In this document: piece by piece, positions 1-12,650 of the stretch | Layout of the letters: every line of letters starts with the position of its first letter | How positions within the stretch are numbered: the stretch's first letter is position 1 | Source: Taenia hydatigena | Taxonomy: Eukaryota; Platyhelminthes; Cestoda; Cyclophyllidea; Taeniidae | Direction of reading: 5' to 3' | NCBI GenBank assembly: GCA_036345935.2 | Contig: JADWOT020000008.1 | Coordinates: forward strand, 13,017,733 to 13,081,732 | DNA: 64,000 nucleotides | Program-made: the position numbers and the translations under genes | Notes under the pieces: generated by a model | What the model was told of the DNA's origin: nothing | The model's database searches: none | The model's input: the letters and a program-made list of their open reading frames with translations, nothing else

Positions 1-318
1 CAGTCTTTTTTTTACTTGATCTTCGAAAAGTTTGTCTAGTGCTTCGTTGGTACTTCCTTAGTTTGTGATGAGGCTGCCCATGATGTCTTCGGCGTCACTC
101 GATCGCTATAGATGGGGTACAAAATCTGACGTTGCAAAATAGTGAGTGGACAGGTGCAGTGACAGTTCTGCTCTGATTGCAACGATTCTTAGTGACGTAA
201 TTCTACTGCGCGATGGAGTAATGGCATCAAACTCCAGACTTTAAGAAAGGAAGTAATTTGGAAAATGGCGCCTGCCAATATTTCACGGCAAGCATAAATT
301 TTACATGCAAAGTGCTTC

Positions 319-579
319 TTAAAACAAATCTTCCTCCACCATTAGCGAGGGATAATTTTTCGTAAGGTTTTTAGAATCGGATGTTTTCACCAACGTCTTT
401 TGCTGGCTTTTGAGTTGAATTAAAGTTACCTTAACGATTGCAACTATGGCAGTGGACCATGACGGACCCAACAATTTCCTCAGCCTTCCAGCATTAGTGT
501 GACTGCCACTGGTTACCACTCGCATGTGCTCCATCTCGGCCTTTCTCCACAGCTCGTCATTTTCCCACGTAATTCGCAT
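319..579 (-). CDS. unassigned 86-codon ORF / possible exon, copy 1 of 4
   Basis: The ORF begins MRITWENDELWRKAEME. After 50 codons it meets a good splice donor (AAG|GTAACT), so a 150-nt coding exon of about 50 residues is possible. The same ORF is at 15573-15833 (minus), 23194-23454 (plus) and 40818-41078 (plus), unchanged at the protein level. I recognise no family. A stop lies just upstream of the ATG, so it would have to initiate here. Its conservation between copies reflects the youth of the duplication and is not evidence of selection. Confidence 0.2.
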   Translation of the reverse strand: MRITWENDELWRKAEMEHMRVVTSGSHTNAGRLRKLLGPSWSTAIVAIVKVTLIQLKSQQKTLVKTSDSKNLTKNYPSLMVEEDLF

Positions 580-1122
580 TTATTCAACGCGATCCGATGG
601 TTTCTCTCCACAGGATTAAAATGAATCTATTTGATATTCCAGTACTCGCAGAAGCTGACCGTTTGAACTTAGGTCATTTGCCATATCACTAGACATAAAA
701 TTTCCGAGTTCTTTGTTTGCTTGACATTTCATTTATAAATAACACCATAAAATTAGTAGTAATTTATCCTGACATTGTCGTAGCTGCAATTCTGTATGCC
801 CGCTACCACTACTGCCAATGCACGCTTAGTTTCGCGATTTCTGGACGCTTTATGATTTCATTTGACAAGAAGGCAAATAAACTCATTTTGATGTCAGGAC
901 TACATTTTAGAATGCAACATCACTAGGAGTGCGTTTGACAAGATGCGGCTAAAAAATGAACTTACGATGCAATGGTCATTCTACACAAATCTCGCCCTGA
1001 CGACTAAAATCAACAAAAGCGGTATCTGGTCGTCTTTGTAATTTGAGATGCATTCATTCAATTTGTTTTCTTTTTGTTACGAAATTTTATCATAAACTCC
1101 ACATCGTAGTACACATCGATGC

Positions 1123-1251
1123 AGTAAAGTGTAGAGAAATGTGTCGCTCAACGTTATAAGCTCGTAGGATGTTCGCTGTATGCTGCTTGCCAAAAACTTC
1201 ATCACCCGAATCATGACCAAACACCCGCGAGCCCATCTCTTCCGTTGCTGA
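1123..1251 (-). pseudogene. PPP-family phosphatase relic (C-terminal catalytic motif), copy 1 of 4
   Basis: On the minus strand this encodes a stretch with F-G, a lysine, I-x-R-A and V at the spacing of the PP1/PPP block FG..V...F.K.....I.RA..V, read as VFGHDSGDEVF followed by GKQHTANILRAYNV. It is about 40 codons long, with stops on both sides. The histidine after RA, a metal ligand in active PPPs, is tyrosine here. It is an old, isolated fragment. The other copies are at 16377-16505 (minus), 22522-22650 (plus) and 40146-40274 (plus). Confidence 0.35.
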
Positions 1252-2056
1252 AGCGGCTTAAAGAAATGCCTGCGGCCCATAGTAATGGATCAAGCATCCT
1301 CTACACTTACCAATGCAGCATATTTGTCGATTTTACCAGCCATGTTCAATTGGCACCTCGGTTTCTATTGTTAATAATAATTCATTACAGTTGGACAGGA
1401 TCTAACGCGAGGTCGAATATTAACTGTTTAAACAACTAAACCGAAAGATGCTGGAGAGTGCTCGTGTTAGTATGCGGACACATTGAGCATGCCAAAGGAA
1501 GCAAAAATTTATGCATGATCTAATGCTAACCATATGTCAAAGTTAACGTATGCAGACCGCAAATTTGCTCACCTACCCTTTACATTTTTAATTGATGGGT
1601 TGGCTAATACCCGGCAGACCTGATGGGTGCGCTAGCTTCACTGATTTCTACCACCCTACCGCACCTCAGTCTGCCACTCCGCACTCCCTGAGCTCCGCAG
1701 CCGCGCAAATGGCCGCTGATGCCAGTTCTTCGAATTTTCCTTAACTCACATTCAGCACTCCTGCTTGTCACTCAGAACACTTCATTTTGTCTTATGGAGG
1801 CATGAGTGAATGGAAGAGATTGGCATCCTTTCTTTTATTCAAGAAATGTACCCTTTTACCCCTATGATGACTAGTGTTTGCCTTCGCGTAGTAAATTTAC
1901 CAATCATATTCACAAAACATATTTTTGTCTCACTGGCAAAACTTTGTTAAACATTAGTGAAGTCAACTACCCTAATGTAATACTCGCACCCTTATGCTAA
2001 AGTTTCTTTTCCACGTATTCATTCGGTGATCACATCCCCGGTCTTCCACCAACCAG

Positions 2057-2338
2057 AACATCATTATTCGCTCAAAGCGCTGGCAGGTGCATCCATTATT
2101 CCGTTTTTCACGCAATTTTTCGGTGATTAGAAGTCTCTCTTTCAAGGCAATTTTTCACTATTATTGGCCATCATTAGTGGTGATGGGAATTAATCTTGCG
2201 TCGTTTTGGTGCCTACAGATTGCACCGTTTGTAATGGTACTTGTCAGATTCGAGGGGGCACTTTCCTCCAATTCAGGCCTTAAAAACACACCCATTGGTT
2301 CTCGGGGACACTTGAGCCAAATAAAAAGGTTTCAGTAA
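2057..2338 (+). pseudogene. KCNMB-like second-exon relic (TM2 region), copy 1 of 4
   Basis: The open frame contains VIRSLSF, FHYYWPSLVVMG and a following hydrophobic run. In BK-channel beta subunits, a V-I-L-x-K-L-x-S block, then F-H-S-L-F-W-P and the second membrane helix, come in this order. The nearby true second exon (14231-14620) reads LNKLLSF then HALLWPAFTALL. The cysteine motif that should precede it is not intact, so this looks like a decayed paralogous exon. The other copies are at 17311-17592 (plus), 21435-21716 (minus) and 39059-39340 (minus). Confidence 0.35.
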
Positions 2339-2937
2339 GTTCATCTTTTTTGATACGTTTCTTGCCTTCAACTAAATTCCTCACCAACTATTGGCAAATT
2401 ATATAGACTAGTTTCAAGGAAAGGTTTCGTGTAAGCGCAGATCAAGTCTTTCATCCATAAAGCTTTTAACTTGTATTAACGATATTTTGTTCAATTTGGG
2501 AAATTTACTGCACTGGAATTCCTAGGTGTCTTTCAATAACACTGCCCTTAAAACACTGTCATCTAGGATTGGCAACTAATTGGGATTCCTGCCCTCTTGT
2601 TCACTGGAGGGGCTGCTGCCACAATAGGCTTTTCTATTTTCCGACAGCCATTAGCATCTGCTTTGTGGCCACGCAAGCTAACCCAGTGGGATTGTTGACG
2701 AGCTTCTGAGGCTTCGTGCAAAACTTTGGTAAACATTGTTACTCATTCTCAGCATTAATTTGTAAAGCGGCTGACAAAGTTTTGCCCCTGCCTTAAGCTT
2801 CTTCGTAGTAGAGTGACGGCAAGAGTTCCCTTGAAAGTAAAACGAACCCGATTTAGCCACGTGAACCACACGTGAAAGTTATCAGACCTTTCTACTACAT
2901 ATAGCAGTTGATGCTTTTCTCCGCATCATAGTATGTT

Positions 2938-3881
2938 GTGTCTACACCTTGCAACCAGGGCTTTAGAAAATATGAAGCTGTTATGAACCGAAATGAAGTA
3001 AGCAAATTGAAACTGCACTTCACCCACTTGACCAAATCAATTCGCCAACGCCAGCAGTGGAACGAACAAACGACTCAAGGCATAGCAGCAATGACGAGTC
3101 AACCTCAATGTTTAAGTGATGTGGTCCCTACAGAGGAATTGGATCGCCCACTGGATTCGCTAATCCACGAACTTCTCAGAGGCACAGACGATCGGGGCGA
3201 ATATGTGGATGTGGGGCGAGAGCACATAGAAGTAGTGTGTTCAAGTGTCGTGAGTAAATTTATGGGTGAACCGATGGTGCTGGACCTCGAGTGTCCCATC
3301 ACCATTGTTGGTGAGAGGACAGGACCGGTCTTCCCTCCGAGCAGAAATACCCTTACTTTGGTGACGATGCTAATCGTGGTCCACAATCAGTTGAAATCAC
3401 CACCCTCCTATTGGCCTACAAGTTGAGATACTCCCACAACATCTACTTGTTGAGAGGCCATCATGAATGCGAGAGGATGTGCAGAATATACGGCTTTGAA
3501 AAGGAAATCACGCAACGATACAATGATTCCAATGCTCTTACTAACTTCATAAATGTTTTCAATCACATGCCAATTGCAGCGATTAAAGAGCAGGAGCTAT
3601 TTCGCACACGTGGAGGCATTTCAAAGGTTCTCCTGGAACCCGATGCAACAGATCTTCGTGTAGCAATCAGCGAAATACGTAGACCCGTGGATGTACCCTC
3701 CAATGGGTTGATGTGTAGTCTTCTCTGGTCCGACCCAATACCGACGAGCGATCCCCACCGGTCGGTTGGGAAAGGAGTCCGAGGGGATGCAGCTACCGGT
3801 TTGGTTACGATGTGATGAACGCATTTCTCATCAAGTACTGCATCGCGAACATTATTCGAGCTCATCAACTTTTCCAGGATG
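2938..3881 (+). pseudogene. PP1-like serine/threonine phosphatase pseudogene, 3'-truncated copy
   Basis: Two overlapping frames (2938-3426 and 3411-3815) together carry PP1 landmarks: RPLDSLIHELLRG, VVSKFMGEPMVLDLECPITIVG, FGDDANRGPQS, LLRGHHECERMCRIYGFEK, HMPIAAIKEQELF and RPVDVPSNGLMCSLLWSDP. The GDIHGQ segment is missing, which removes two metal ligands. Frameshifts lie just after FPP and before the RGCSYRFG block. The RGNHE asparagine is histidine, and the CHGG histidine is arginine. The copy ends at 3881 in the RAHQxxxDG motif, where unrelated sequence begins. The fullest copy is 19716-20835 on the minus strand. It cannot encode an active phosphatase. Confidence 0.85.
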
Positions 3882-5731
3882 ACCAGGCTTGTCAATCAAA
3901 GAGTTTTGCCAGTTATTCCACACCTAAATAAATGAATAAACAGCGAATACTGCGGCCGTGGTGATAATGCGTAGAGCGAATGAGGGCAATTTCCAAGGAG
4001 CGATTTCAATTTTCGAACCGGCTAGGATAAACCACACGATATCATTAATGAGGTGACAGAGTGGATTAAATATTAAAATAAGCTCTACATACTAGGCAAA
4101 AAAAATGGCTTCAAGACGTTGAGCATTATCCCTACTTCAAGATTTCAATGCTCAACTCTATATGTGCGTAGAAATGGGCTCAATAGCCATCTTTGATGAT
4201 TTCAGATTACTTGAAAATAATGTGATTTTTTCTAAAAATTATGCAATTTTTTCGGGACTAAAGGAATCTTTCCACCTGCTGGTGGCATAACGCAATAGGT
4301 AGACTAGCAGTTGGCACTATTTCTTTTGTGCTGTGTTGCGAGGTAGCAAGCTTTAAGTAGTGAATTTCGTGCACAAATAAAGTTGCCAATTTCGACCAAT
4401 TATTTTTAGCAGATTTTCTGAGCCAAGGTAACAACTATTTACTATAAGAAATTCATGCTTTTACTTTATTGCTTAAATGTTCGTGCCTGCGTAGACTATT
4501 AACTCCATATTTCACGATATTTCTTGCTCCAATTGCTCCAGCTTCTTGCTATTTACACAGTCAATTTGGTTACGACCCATACAGTCTAACAATCTGACAC
4601 GCTGAATTCTAACAAAATTGTGCGTTGAATATGTCATTCACCAAAATTGGGCTCGCAATAAGAGTGGAATGAAAACGTATATTATAGTGGTGCCTCTTGA
4701 GGCTCTATGGCTTTTACCACAATCGCCAGTACCTGTAGTCTCGCGGCATGGCCATATGCAGGTTCACCTCGGCGCCCAATTCCGTAAGCCTATGATTAAG
4801 AATTCCGTATGGTTAAAACAGGGAAAGAAATAAGACTTTACGGAATTGCATGGGAACCTAACGTAATTCAAAACTCGCATTCTAGTGTATCCTACATGCA
4901 AATTTTGCCATTTCTCACCCATCTCAAGCTTACCTTAAACGATAAATTTCATCAGTCTTCGTTCAAGCATTAAGGCCTGATCTCCACTTAGAGTCTCATT
5001 CCTTTAAAAGTGTTTGTTTACTTTCATGCACAACAGATTTAGACACTGGGACTCCCACTCGAATATACTAATCGTTAGCGAGTAACATTTCTGCAATCGT
5101 CCTATCTCTTCTGCTTGTTCTTCATCTCATTCTCATCTCCATTATTTAGGTAATAGTACAGAAAGAGCCAACATCTTGCTTTTTTCATACGACCCCAAAT
5201 GCCTCTCCTTGTGTCTTTGCTTTGGCCAGTGCTTTGACCGTGTAAAGCATGGCATTCTGATGCCTTTATAATCAAAGAGGAGTCAGCGCGGTTACGATAA
5301 GTCTTTTAAAAAATTGTTCAAATACGGTGACATGACTTTCCAAGGATAAAATATGACCTCAACTTCCCCTCAATCCTGGTAGCTTCTCATAAGTAGAACT
5401 GGTGCTAAAATGTGATTTGACCTCTCACAATAGCCGCAGCCTCATCTTCAAAAACTTAGTAACGGTTTCTTATTCGTCCGTAAAGGTGATATAAGGAGCT
5501 CGCGGTTGTAGTTCGAATTATTTATGTCCTGTCATATCTGCGACAACAGTTTCAACTGTCAAACCTTGTTTCATATCAACAGAACGTCAAAAACCCTTGC
5601 TAATCAGACATGACGTGCTTGCACGAATGCTCCTGCTTAAAGCAATGCACACCTAAATTAATAAAGGCTAATTGACCCATTTGACTTCCTTAGCAAAAAT
5701 CGTGTTTTTAAATTTTTATAAGGTTTCTTCC
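3882..5731. other. unique intergenic segment between duplicated blocks
   Basis: This is AT-rich DNA that does not recur elsewhere in the window. It separates the 3.9-kb copy from the 15-kb left arm. The longest open frame is 4618-4833 (plus, 71 codons). It resembles no family I know, and its composition matches its surroundings. I see no splice-bounded coding exon, RNA gene or repeat here. Confidence 0.6.
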
Positions 5732-8700
5732 CCACCTCGGTAAATTGCATTCATACATCATTCAAATTTGAAAAATCTGCTACAGCCATTTCAACTGCAT
5801 TATCCATACCAAGAACCTTAAAACCGTGACTCAACTAAGTAAAGGCTTCCTCCCTACCTTTCGTAACTCATGCATCGTTCTAATTGCCACTTTTGACATA
5901 ATGATGTGAGTCCTTCCTTTATGCCTCACGTCACCATTGTCCTATTTCTATTGCCACTTCCTGCCACTGGTGAGACTTCGACGTCTCGACAACTGTTGCT
6001 CCGACCATGCGCAACAAACAGGACAACCATGTCCTTCCACATTTCGGGTTCAGCTCATCTCATTGACACACCGTAGCCATCCTCCCTGTTTCCATTTCCA
6101 TGCAAACGCCTATACCATGAGTGCAGAAGCGTCCTCCCTCGGGATTGGTGCATTTGATCGTGTCTGCCATGACTCCAACTAAGGCTTGTTGGCGCCCCAA
6201 ACATCGGCCCTTGCACCTTATGCAGAGCACTTCAAGCGAGAAACCGAGTCTCTAATTCCCTTCGAAGCACTTCTTACCGTCCCACTGAAATGGCACCGAC
6301 ACAGTCTCATGAAAGTCACCGAACGAAAAGGTATTTTCAATAGGATTTATTGCCTACGTGAAGTGTGGCGACTGACGTAACATTACCAACGTCCAAAGTG
6401 TCTCTAACAAATGCGTCCTTCTCCGAACGAGCAAATGCTTTCCATGCCTTCGCTCATTGCCAAATTGTTGCCATTCGTGTTTCTCATCATTGAAACAGTC
6501 AACACCAATTTCGGCGCATCCGCTCATGGTGCTTTGGCTGCATCTGATCAATTACTACTCGCGGTCATTCGCCTACATCCACTCGATACAAGCTGGACGT
6601 CGGTGGAACTCACAACCACTACTCCTAGTAACTCATGGGGTCGCACCCAATGTGCGCGCCCACTCGCATGCATCCGTTTTAAAGAAAGCGGCCGAGAAAA
6701 GGAGAGAGAGATGGACGATGAATGGTTGGGTAGAAATGCGTTGTTTATCAGTGCGCTAATCTTCATTGCGCACTCATCGTCCCTACCACAACTTCTCTGT
6801 GGGACCTAATCGGCACAATTTTGGTTACTTTGCTTTACGAATCCACCCAAACACGGTAATCGAGATGCGGCTACCTCTTCTACAACTTGCTATGGAGCAT
6901 TTGGAGAGGGTGTACCATGCAGTTGTGGAGGACAAAGACACCGCCCACAAACAGTTTGCACAGTTTGGTGAGTCGAGTGACGAATCACTAGAGGACAGAG
7001 GCATTGCGTTCAGTAAGACTCGCCAGTCCTGACAGCAAGAAGGACAGGTTGTTGCTGCTGTTGGCATATTGGTGTACCTCGACAACGACATGTCAACTAC
7101 AACTTGCAGGCATCAGTTAAGGTCTACACAGAGAGGAGACGGTAGAATTCGTTGTTGTTGCAAGGAGCACAAATGCTACCCACATGTTGCGTATTAACGG
7201 TAGATGGAGAGGGAGGTGAGAGAATATTAATTCACACTGCAATTAGAAGCACTGTGCAACTCACTGACAAACAGAGTGGATTATGCTGGGCAATGGCTTT
7301 TGTGCTTCAATCTCTTTGTGCTTTCGTGCTCCTTTAATGACTTGTTGATTAGCGAAGTGATTTGTGTGCATGTGTAGGTGTCTGTGTCTATGTATTGCTT
7401 GATTACATGATTTCACTTGTTCATTTAAAGTCCTGCGGTCGTTCTGCTGAAATGCGTCATGCTCCTTTCTCATATCACGCATCAAACTGAGTTCCACGTG
7501 ATGGCTCTTCATTCGAATTTTGTGGGGCTGAAGCTTGCCCTTCCAGTTAGTCAAGGCATCACAAGTAAATGCGTTTTGGAAACTACTTGCCCTCCACTAG
7601 CGTGCGTCGAAACATACCATCCTCTTGGAGAAGATTGTGTTTTGCTAGCACCAAAGTAAATGAGAGGCGATATCGCCTGATGGGTGCTAAGAAATGCTTT
7701 AATTTCTTGCCTTTGTGCTGACTCTGCTCAATTGATGCAAGAAATTAGGTTTCGTTTACAATCCTGATCTCTTGCTTTGCGTAAAGCAAGATTAAAGCAA
7801 GTGTCGGGAAATGGAGAGGACCTGAACTTATTCTCACAAGGCAAAATGCACTTCAGAGCACCACTTCCAGCACCGTTTATTGCGTCACAATCGCGTATGG
7901 GCGACCGCTGCTTAAGTCTGAAATGATTTATTTTGCACCAGGCAGCAGTTGTCCTACTCATGGAGCGATGGCACCGAGGCAGAAGCTGGCATTTACAACG
8001 ATGCGGTACTTGCGTGGTTATTCCATGTATTCGTGCAATTTGAGCCGATGCACCGCACCAGTCTCCATCCACTCACCTCTGTTCCCCGGTGTCATTCATA
8101 TTTAGATGCTTGCCTTCATGTGAACACTCCACAACATGCCTTGTTTTGCAGCCACCAAGACCCCATGGATTTGCACTTCACTGCATGATCCGGTTCTGTG
8201 ACACCTTTCATTGGAACAACGCCTCTGCTTCGCTACATCATAGAAGTCTCGTGTCCCCCACCAGCTCTTTCTATATAAGTTGAGAAATTTCCCATTTCTG
8301 CTCACCTTGCAAATTAACCCAGAAATCATTTGAAGTAGGTTTTGGTATGAAAGGGGAGCATGCCTCTTAGGTGCACGATTTTAGCACGCTCTTCTCAAAA
8401 TGTCACAATGAAAATCACCACCTTCTCATTTCCTTGCACAATCACGTCTTTCGCTGTGGAATCAGTGGAAGGAACAGCCATCGTCTTCCTAGAGCCCCTG
8501 CTTTGACGCCTTCGACTTGCATTGTGCCAATTCTTTCTCGCGTGTCATTGTAGCTGCCGTACTAGCGAAGTATAAAAGAGGGCTTTACGAGCGTCGTCGA
8601 CACTTCATCACCACCTCCAACCTCTCCACCATTAATGCATTAACACTCCTCTCCTAGAATTAGCGTTTCTGCTTCCGACTGTTAGAGTGCTAAGCAAAAC

Positions 8701-11414
8701 AAGCCCAACTGATTATGTCGATGACTTCAACATTGTCGCTTCCACCACTCAATCCAATCCGTGGAACACGACCTGACTGCAATGCCTACAAATTAATGCG
8801 AAGCATGCAGTTCCAGTAAGACAGCATTTTAGAGTCATTACCGGAAATTCGGTACCGAATTCCGCACTTCTCTAGTCTTCCCCACCATCTCTTCAAAACT
8901 ACTCCTCTCTCTTTGTGTCTAGAAATGGTCTACCAAACGTTGCCTTTATCGCGTAAATTTTCGCTACTAATAAAAACGCATTGCAAACACTCTGTATCTG
9001 TTTCGCCGCACAAGCACTGCTCATGCATTACTTCAGCCTTTTCGTCCCGTAAAAGCATCACTCCTGATGACTGGTGCAATGTATTAGGCCCCACCGCGAC
9101 CACTAGAGCTTCTGGAAAAAGCAAAGAACGCTGTCTTAGAGGTAGAGGAGTGATAACCGACATTTTGTGAATTTATTTAAAAGGAGACTTGCATGCACAT
9201 CATTCACAGAAGGAAGATTCGTTGGTCCAACCTCTACCCCTATTTGCAACAAACTCGGTTCTGATTATACTAGTGATCCAGTGATTCCACATATTCTTGT
9301 CAATTGAGACAACATGCTGCATCGATTCGCATTCACTCGCCTTCATTTTTCTGACATCACTAATGCCTCAATGCTTATCCATATGCAAGCTATATTAGAC
9401 TAGCCCATTCATTTGAGTGCCTGCAGTTTGGCCTTCTCACGCCTTCTCACATGCAACGGTTTCATGGAGTGCTGATTTAAGGAGGTAGCATCAACATTCC
9501 AACCCGGCATAGAAGTCCTCCACGCGATGACTGAAGTGACTTCGCAGAATCCGGTCAGGCAATTGCAGGTTCATCTGACTTCGAGACCTGAAAAAACTAA
9601 CAAACAAGCAATTTGCACACACACAGCATCAATGATATACGCCCCAAGGACGACACATTCAAAGGACTCAAGATTCTGCATGTGCATTCGCCTTCGACTC
9701 ATTTAAGAATGGCATCAACAGTGGGAACGAGCAAAGTTGACTCAGTCGTTGTCATTTGACAAAACACTACCATCACCCTGCTCCACTCCGGCGGAGGGCA
9801 GCACCTCATCAGTGCCATATGTATCCATCTGTGAACACCGATTCGTCTTCTCACCAAAGTCTGACTACTCGACAGCAGTAGTCTTCAGACTGGTTCATTT
9901 GTGTGAGCTCACGTCTTGCGAACTAATGAGAGTGACCTCAGTTCCTATGGTAACAAGCGTTCTGGATTTCACTCAAATCAACGCGGGATCGCTAACCTCC
10001 ATTCATCCCAGCATCGCCTTGCCTTCTCTCTACTAAGTGGAATCAAGGGAGTCTGACTGACCGAAACAGCGCACAGCAGACCCTGCAATGCAACATAGGG
10101 TGGGGACTACGTTAGCTTCGACGAATGCCTTACCCCCTTGCAATAGCATCATTCCTGGCAATTGGTGAAGTGAATTCGATGATTACTTCAATGCTTCATG
10201 AAGGTTTGCACCGAGGCAAGGGATTTGGGAGCAAGTCACATTAAAATGGCGAAAGAGGTGTGCAAATGGGTTTAATTTGCTGATCCAAGGTGCGTTCAAG
10301 GCACTTCGCTCACAGTGGGTGTGCAATTATCTGTAACATATTTCCACTGTAATGCAACGAACCAAACAAGGTGGTGATGTTGAGTTGGCTTCCCACCGTC
10401 GTGTCAACGATAACTGGTTATTAACAGAAGTGAGGAAGGGGCAACGAATGGGACATTGTTTTGGCATAACAGCACGGCGACTGTGGACGTTGTGGAGTCA
10501 CACAACCAGCTCTACAAATATCATCCTCATACATAGTCCTGCGCCTCTCAGAGATACCCTTCTCCTCATTCCTCATGATCGCTATCCTGTGTTGAGTCAC
10601 GCATTGCTGCGTCGTTGATAGGACAGAAATGAGCGATAATTAATACAGGGACCGCTGAGACTCTTTGAATAACCCCACTGTCTTTTCACGCAACCACCAA
10701 ATCGTAATCACTCACTTCCTCCTTCATTCATTCACTTCTCCCTTTACTTATTTAGTGGGCGTATAATTGAAATCGCCTTTTTCAGATTAATTAACAAGCA
10801 TCGTCGTATTGGCTTACCATTGTCACCTCAATGTCTGCAAACAAACGGGAGAGCACCATAACAAAATAATTCCTTCTGACTAACGCTCCAAACCTCTCCT
10901 TACATTCCTTCCCCCTTTCCTCCACTTTCTTCATCACACATCACTTCACATCGTGTTAGTAAACGCTACGTAGTTGCAAGTGCATGAACAATTATTCGCT
11001 AAGAGAACAATCGGTGTTGACATCAACGCTGAATGTAAACCTCCTTCTCGCCTTCCTCATCCCCATGCTCGTAAGTTATAGGTGAAATAATTAAGACTGT
11101 CATTGGCCATTATAAGGTAAATGTGGTCAGCGACTAGACTCCCTACCCTCCTCCCAACACACAAAGCTGAGCATTCGCGACAGTGCTCTCAAGTTCGGCA
11201 CCTGTATTCAACTTCCTTCACGAGTCGACTGCCTACTTGCAGCATTCATGTTCCATTGTTTCATTCACGTGATCACTTTCGGCACCCTCCAACTGTCCTA
11301 ACTTGGACTAGCACACAAGTGCATCATAAAATGGACATTGATAAGCGCTTGGCAATGGCTTTGTTTCGAATCCGACTCGCACAATTCCTCCTCCCATATC
11401 TGGCCTTTCTGTCT
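5732..11414 (+). other. block a: no recognisable gene (matches intron 1 of the KCNMB-like gene in the right arm)
   Basis: In the right arm the same sequence (45237-50919, inverted) lies inside the long intron of the KCNMB-like gene, so no coding content is required. Open frames such as 6411-6809 (132 codons) and 6766-7032 (88 codons) match no family I know. A TATAAAAG motif at 8571-8578 and a 16-bp perfect palindrome at 8846-8861 are the only site-like sequences I noted. Confidence 0.5.
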
Positions 11415-12398
11415 CACGACGCTGACCCTCCTTTACCTCAGACGACAAAACAACATGGGTGAGCTGACCGCCGAAGCGTAATATTGCAACCGCATTACTG
11501 CATAGTTGAGTTGTTCAAGCGAAAACACGTCAAATGGCATTCATTATCACCACCGACCTCCCACTCATTCGTGTTTGCAAGTGTGCTAGAAAGTTCTTCC
11601 CCACCCACCATGACAAAAACTACCACCATTGTGATTGCAGTGGTTTCCTCCCAAAGAGGAGTGCTTATTGCTTTCTTCGTTTCACCTGTTTGGTCAGGAC
11701 GGCTTTACTTGCCAACACGCCATTCCATTGCAAGTATGGGTTCGCATTCGACATCCGTACCAATCCGTGTCGCCTACTGTCATCGGCAGTTCAGCAGCAC
11801 GTTTTTAGCACTTTAAAGGTCTTTAACAATGCTGCCATTTTATGCGCTCACTCTGGTTTTGTTGTTTTCACTCTTGACTGTCCAATTAGCGTGCGCATCT
11901 GTTAGTTGCTTTCCCAACTATGCACACACTCAATTAGCCCCAGGATACCAGCTGTAACAGAGTGCTACCGTCCACTTTCCTACTCTATTCTGTTTATCAC
12001 GATTTTGTGACCGATGTGTTTTGTTTTCTTGCGTTTTAACTTCACCTTTATTGCTTTTACTTCCTTTTTGATATCACCTTTTTTACAGAAGATTTTGACT
12101 TGTTAATTTTAGATAATGTTATTTTCTGCGCGCGTTAAATCTCGCTCATGTCATACTACTTGCATGTTACTATGACTAAGAGAAATGCCAGCCATTCTCT
12201 TGGGTTGACACACTCTACTGTGGTTTGTTGGCATAGAATTGAATCTTATACGCATTCTTCTTCTTGACAATCGGCCTAGGTTACTCACCCAAACATTTTG
12301 AACCATTCATGTATCTGATTTTTCCTTGAGGATGCAGAAAGCAGCATAGTGACAGGAAGACAAAGGATTTTTGAGAGAAACGCCACCTGTTATTGATG

Positions 12399-12650
12399 TT
12401 AAGTGCTTGATTTGCCGTCAGTTACGACCATTCTGTTTCCCAGAGCGCGACAAATGACCTTGTATTCAGCCAACTTGCACACCTTATTTCTGACTGTCCA
12501 ATAAGCCATTTTACTAGGCGATTCGCTAAATTTTAAATACGCCTTGATGGAATATATGTACTGCACGACCGGAGCGCCTAAGATGACCTGGCAATTACCA
12601 TTGACCGCATTTGGTTTGATTGGCACCATCGCTTGCGTCCATTCGCACAC
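12399..12650 (-). CDS. unassigned 83-codon ORF, faint FN3-like pattern
   Basis: The frame includes KMAYWTVRNKVCKLAEYKV followed by ICRALG. A tryptophan followed at some distance by C-x-L-x-x-Y-x-V-x-C is reminiscent of the B-C strands of fibronectin type III domains, but the match is short and I would not assign it. Copies are at 26377-26628 (plus) and 44001-44252 (plus). In the right arm it lies in the long intron of the KCNMB-like gene, on the opposite strand. It may be noise. Confidence 0.2.
   Translation of the reverse strand: MCEWTQAMVPIKPNAVNGNCQVILGAPVVQYIYSIKAYLKFSESPSKMAYWTVRNKVCKLAEYKVICRALGNRMVVTDGKSST

Larger units (their letters stand above)
1..3881 (+). repeat. 3.9-kb copy of the fold-back block (c f' e')
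   Basis: This segment is the reverse complement of 19892-23772; paired positions sum to 23773. Its first 2686 bases are also a direct copy of 15255-17940 (offset 15254). The only difference I saw is at 3869, twelve bases from the edge. The copy may continue to the left beyond the window. It carries a truncated PP1-like pseudogene (2938-3881), a KCNMB-like TM2 relic (2057-2338), a PPP relic (1123-1251, minus) and an unassigned ORF (319-579, minus). Homology stops abruptly after base 3881, in the middle of the phosphatase frame. Confidence 0.95.

Noticed and set aside
7771..7790. CTTGCTTTGCGTAAAGCAAG hairpin as a terminator
   Set aside because: The stem is only 8 bp, with no context. Hairpin terminators of the bacterial type do not apply in this eukaryotic sequence.
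8571..8578. TATAAAAG as a core promoter
   Set aside because: No supported coding exon follows it. In the right arm it sits mid-intron of the KCNMB-like gene. A chance motif is as likely.
11121..11905. Overlapping ORFs of 113, 110 and 123 codons in two frames
   Set aside because: They overlap in different frames, match no family, and in the right arm lie in the intron of the KCNMB-like gene. Their conservation is explained by the recent duplication.
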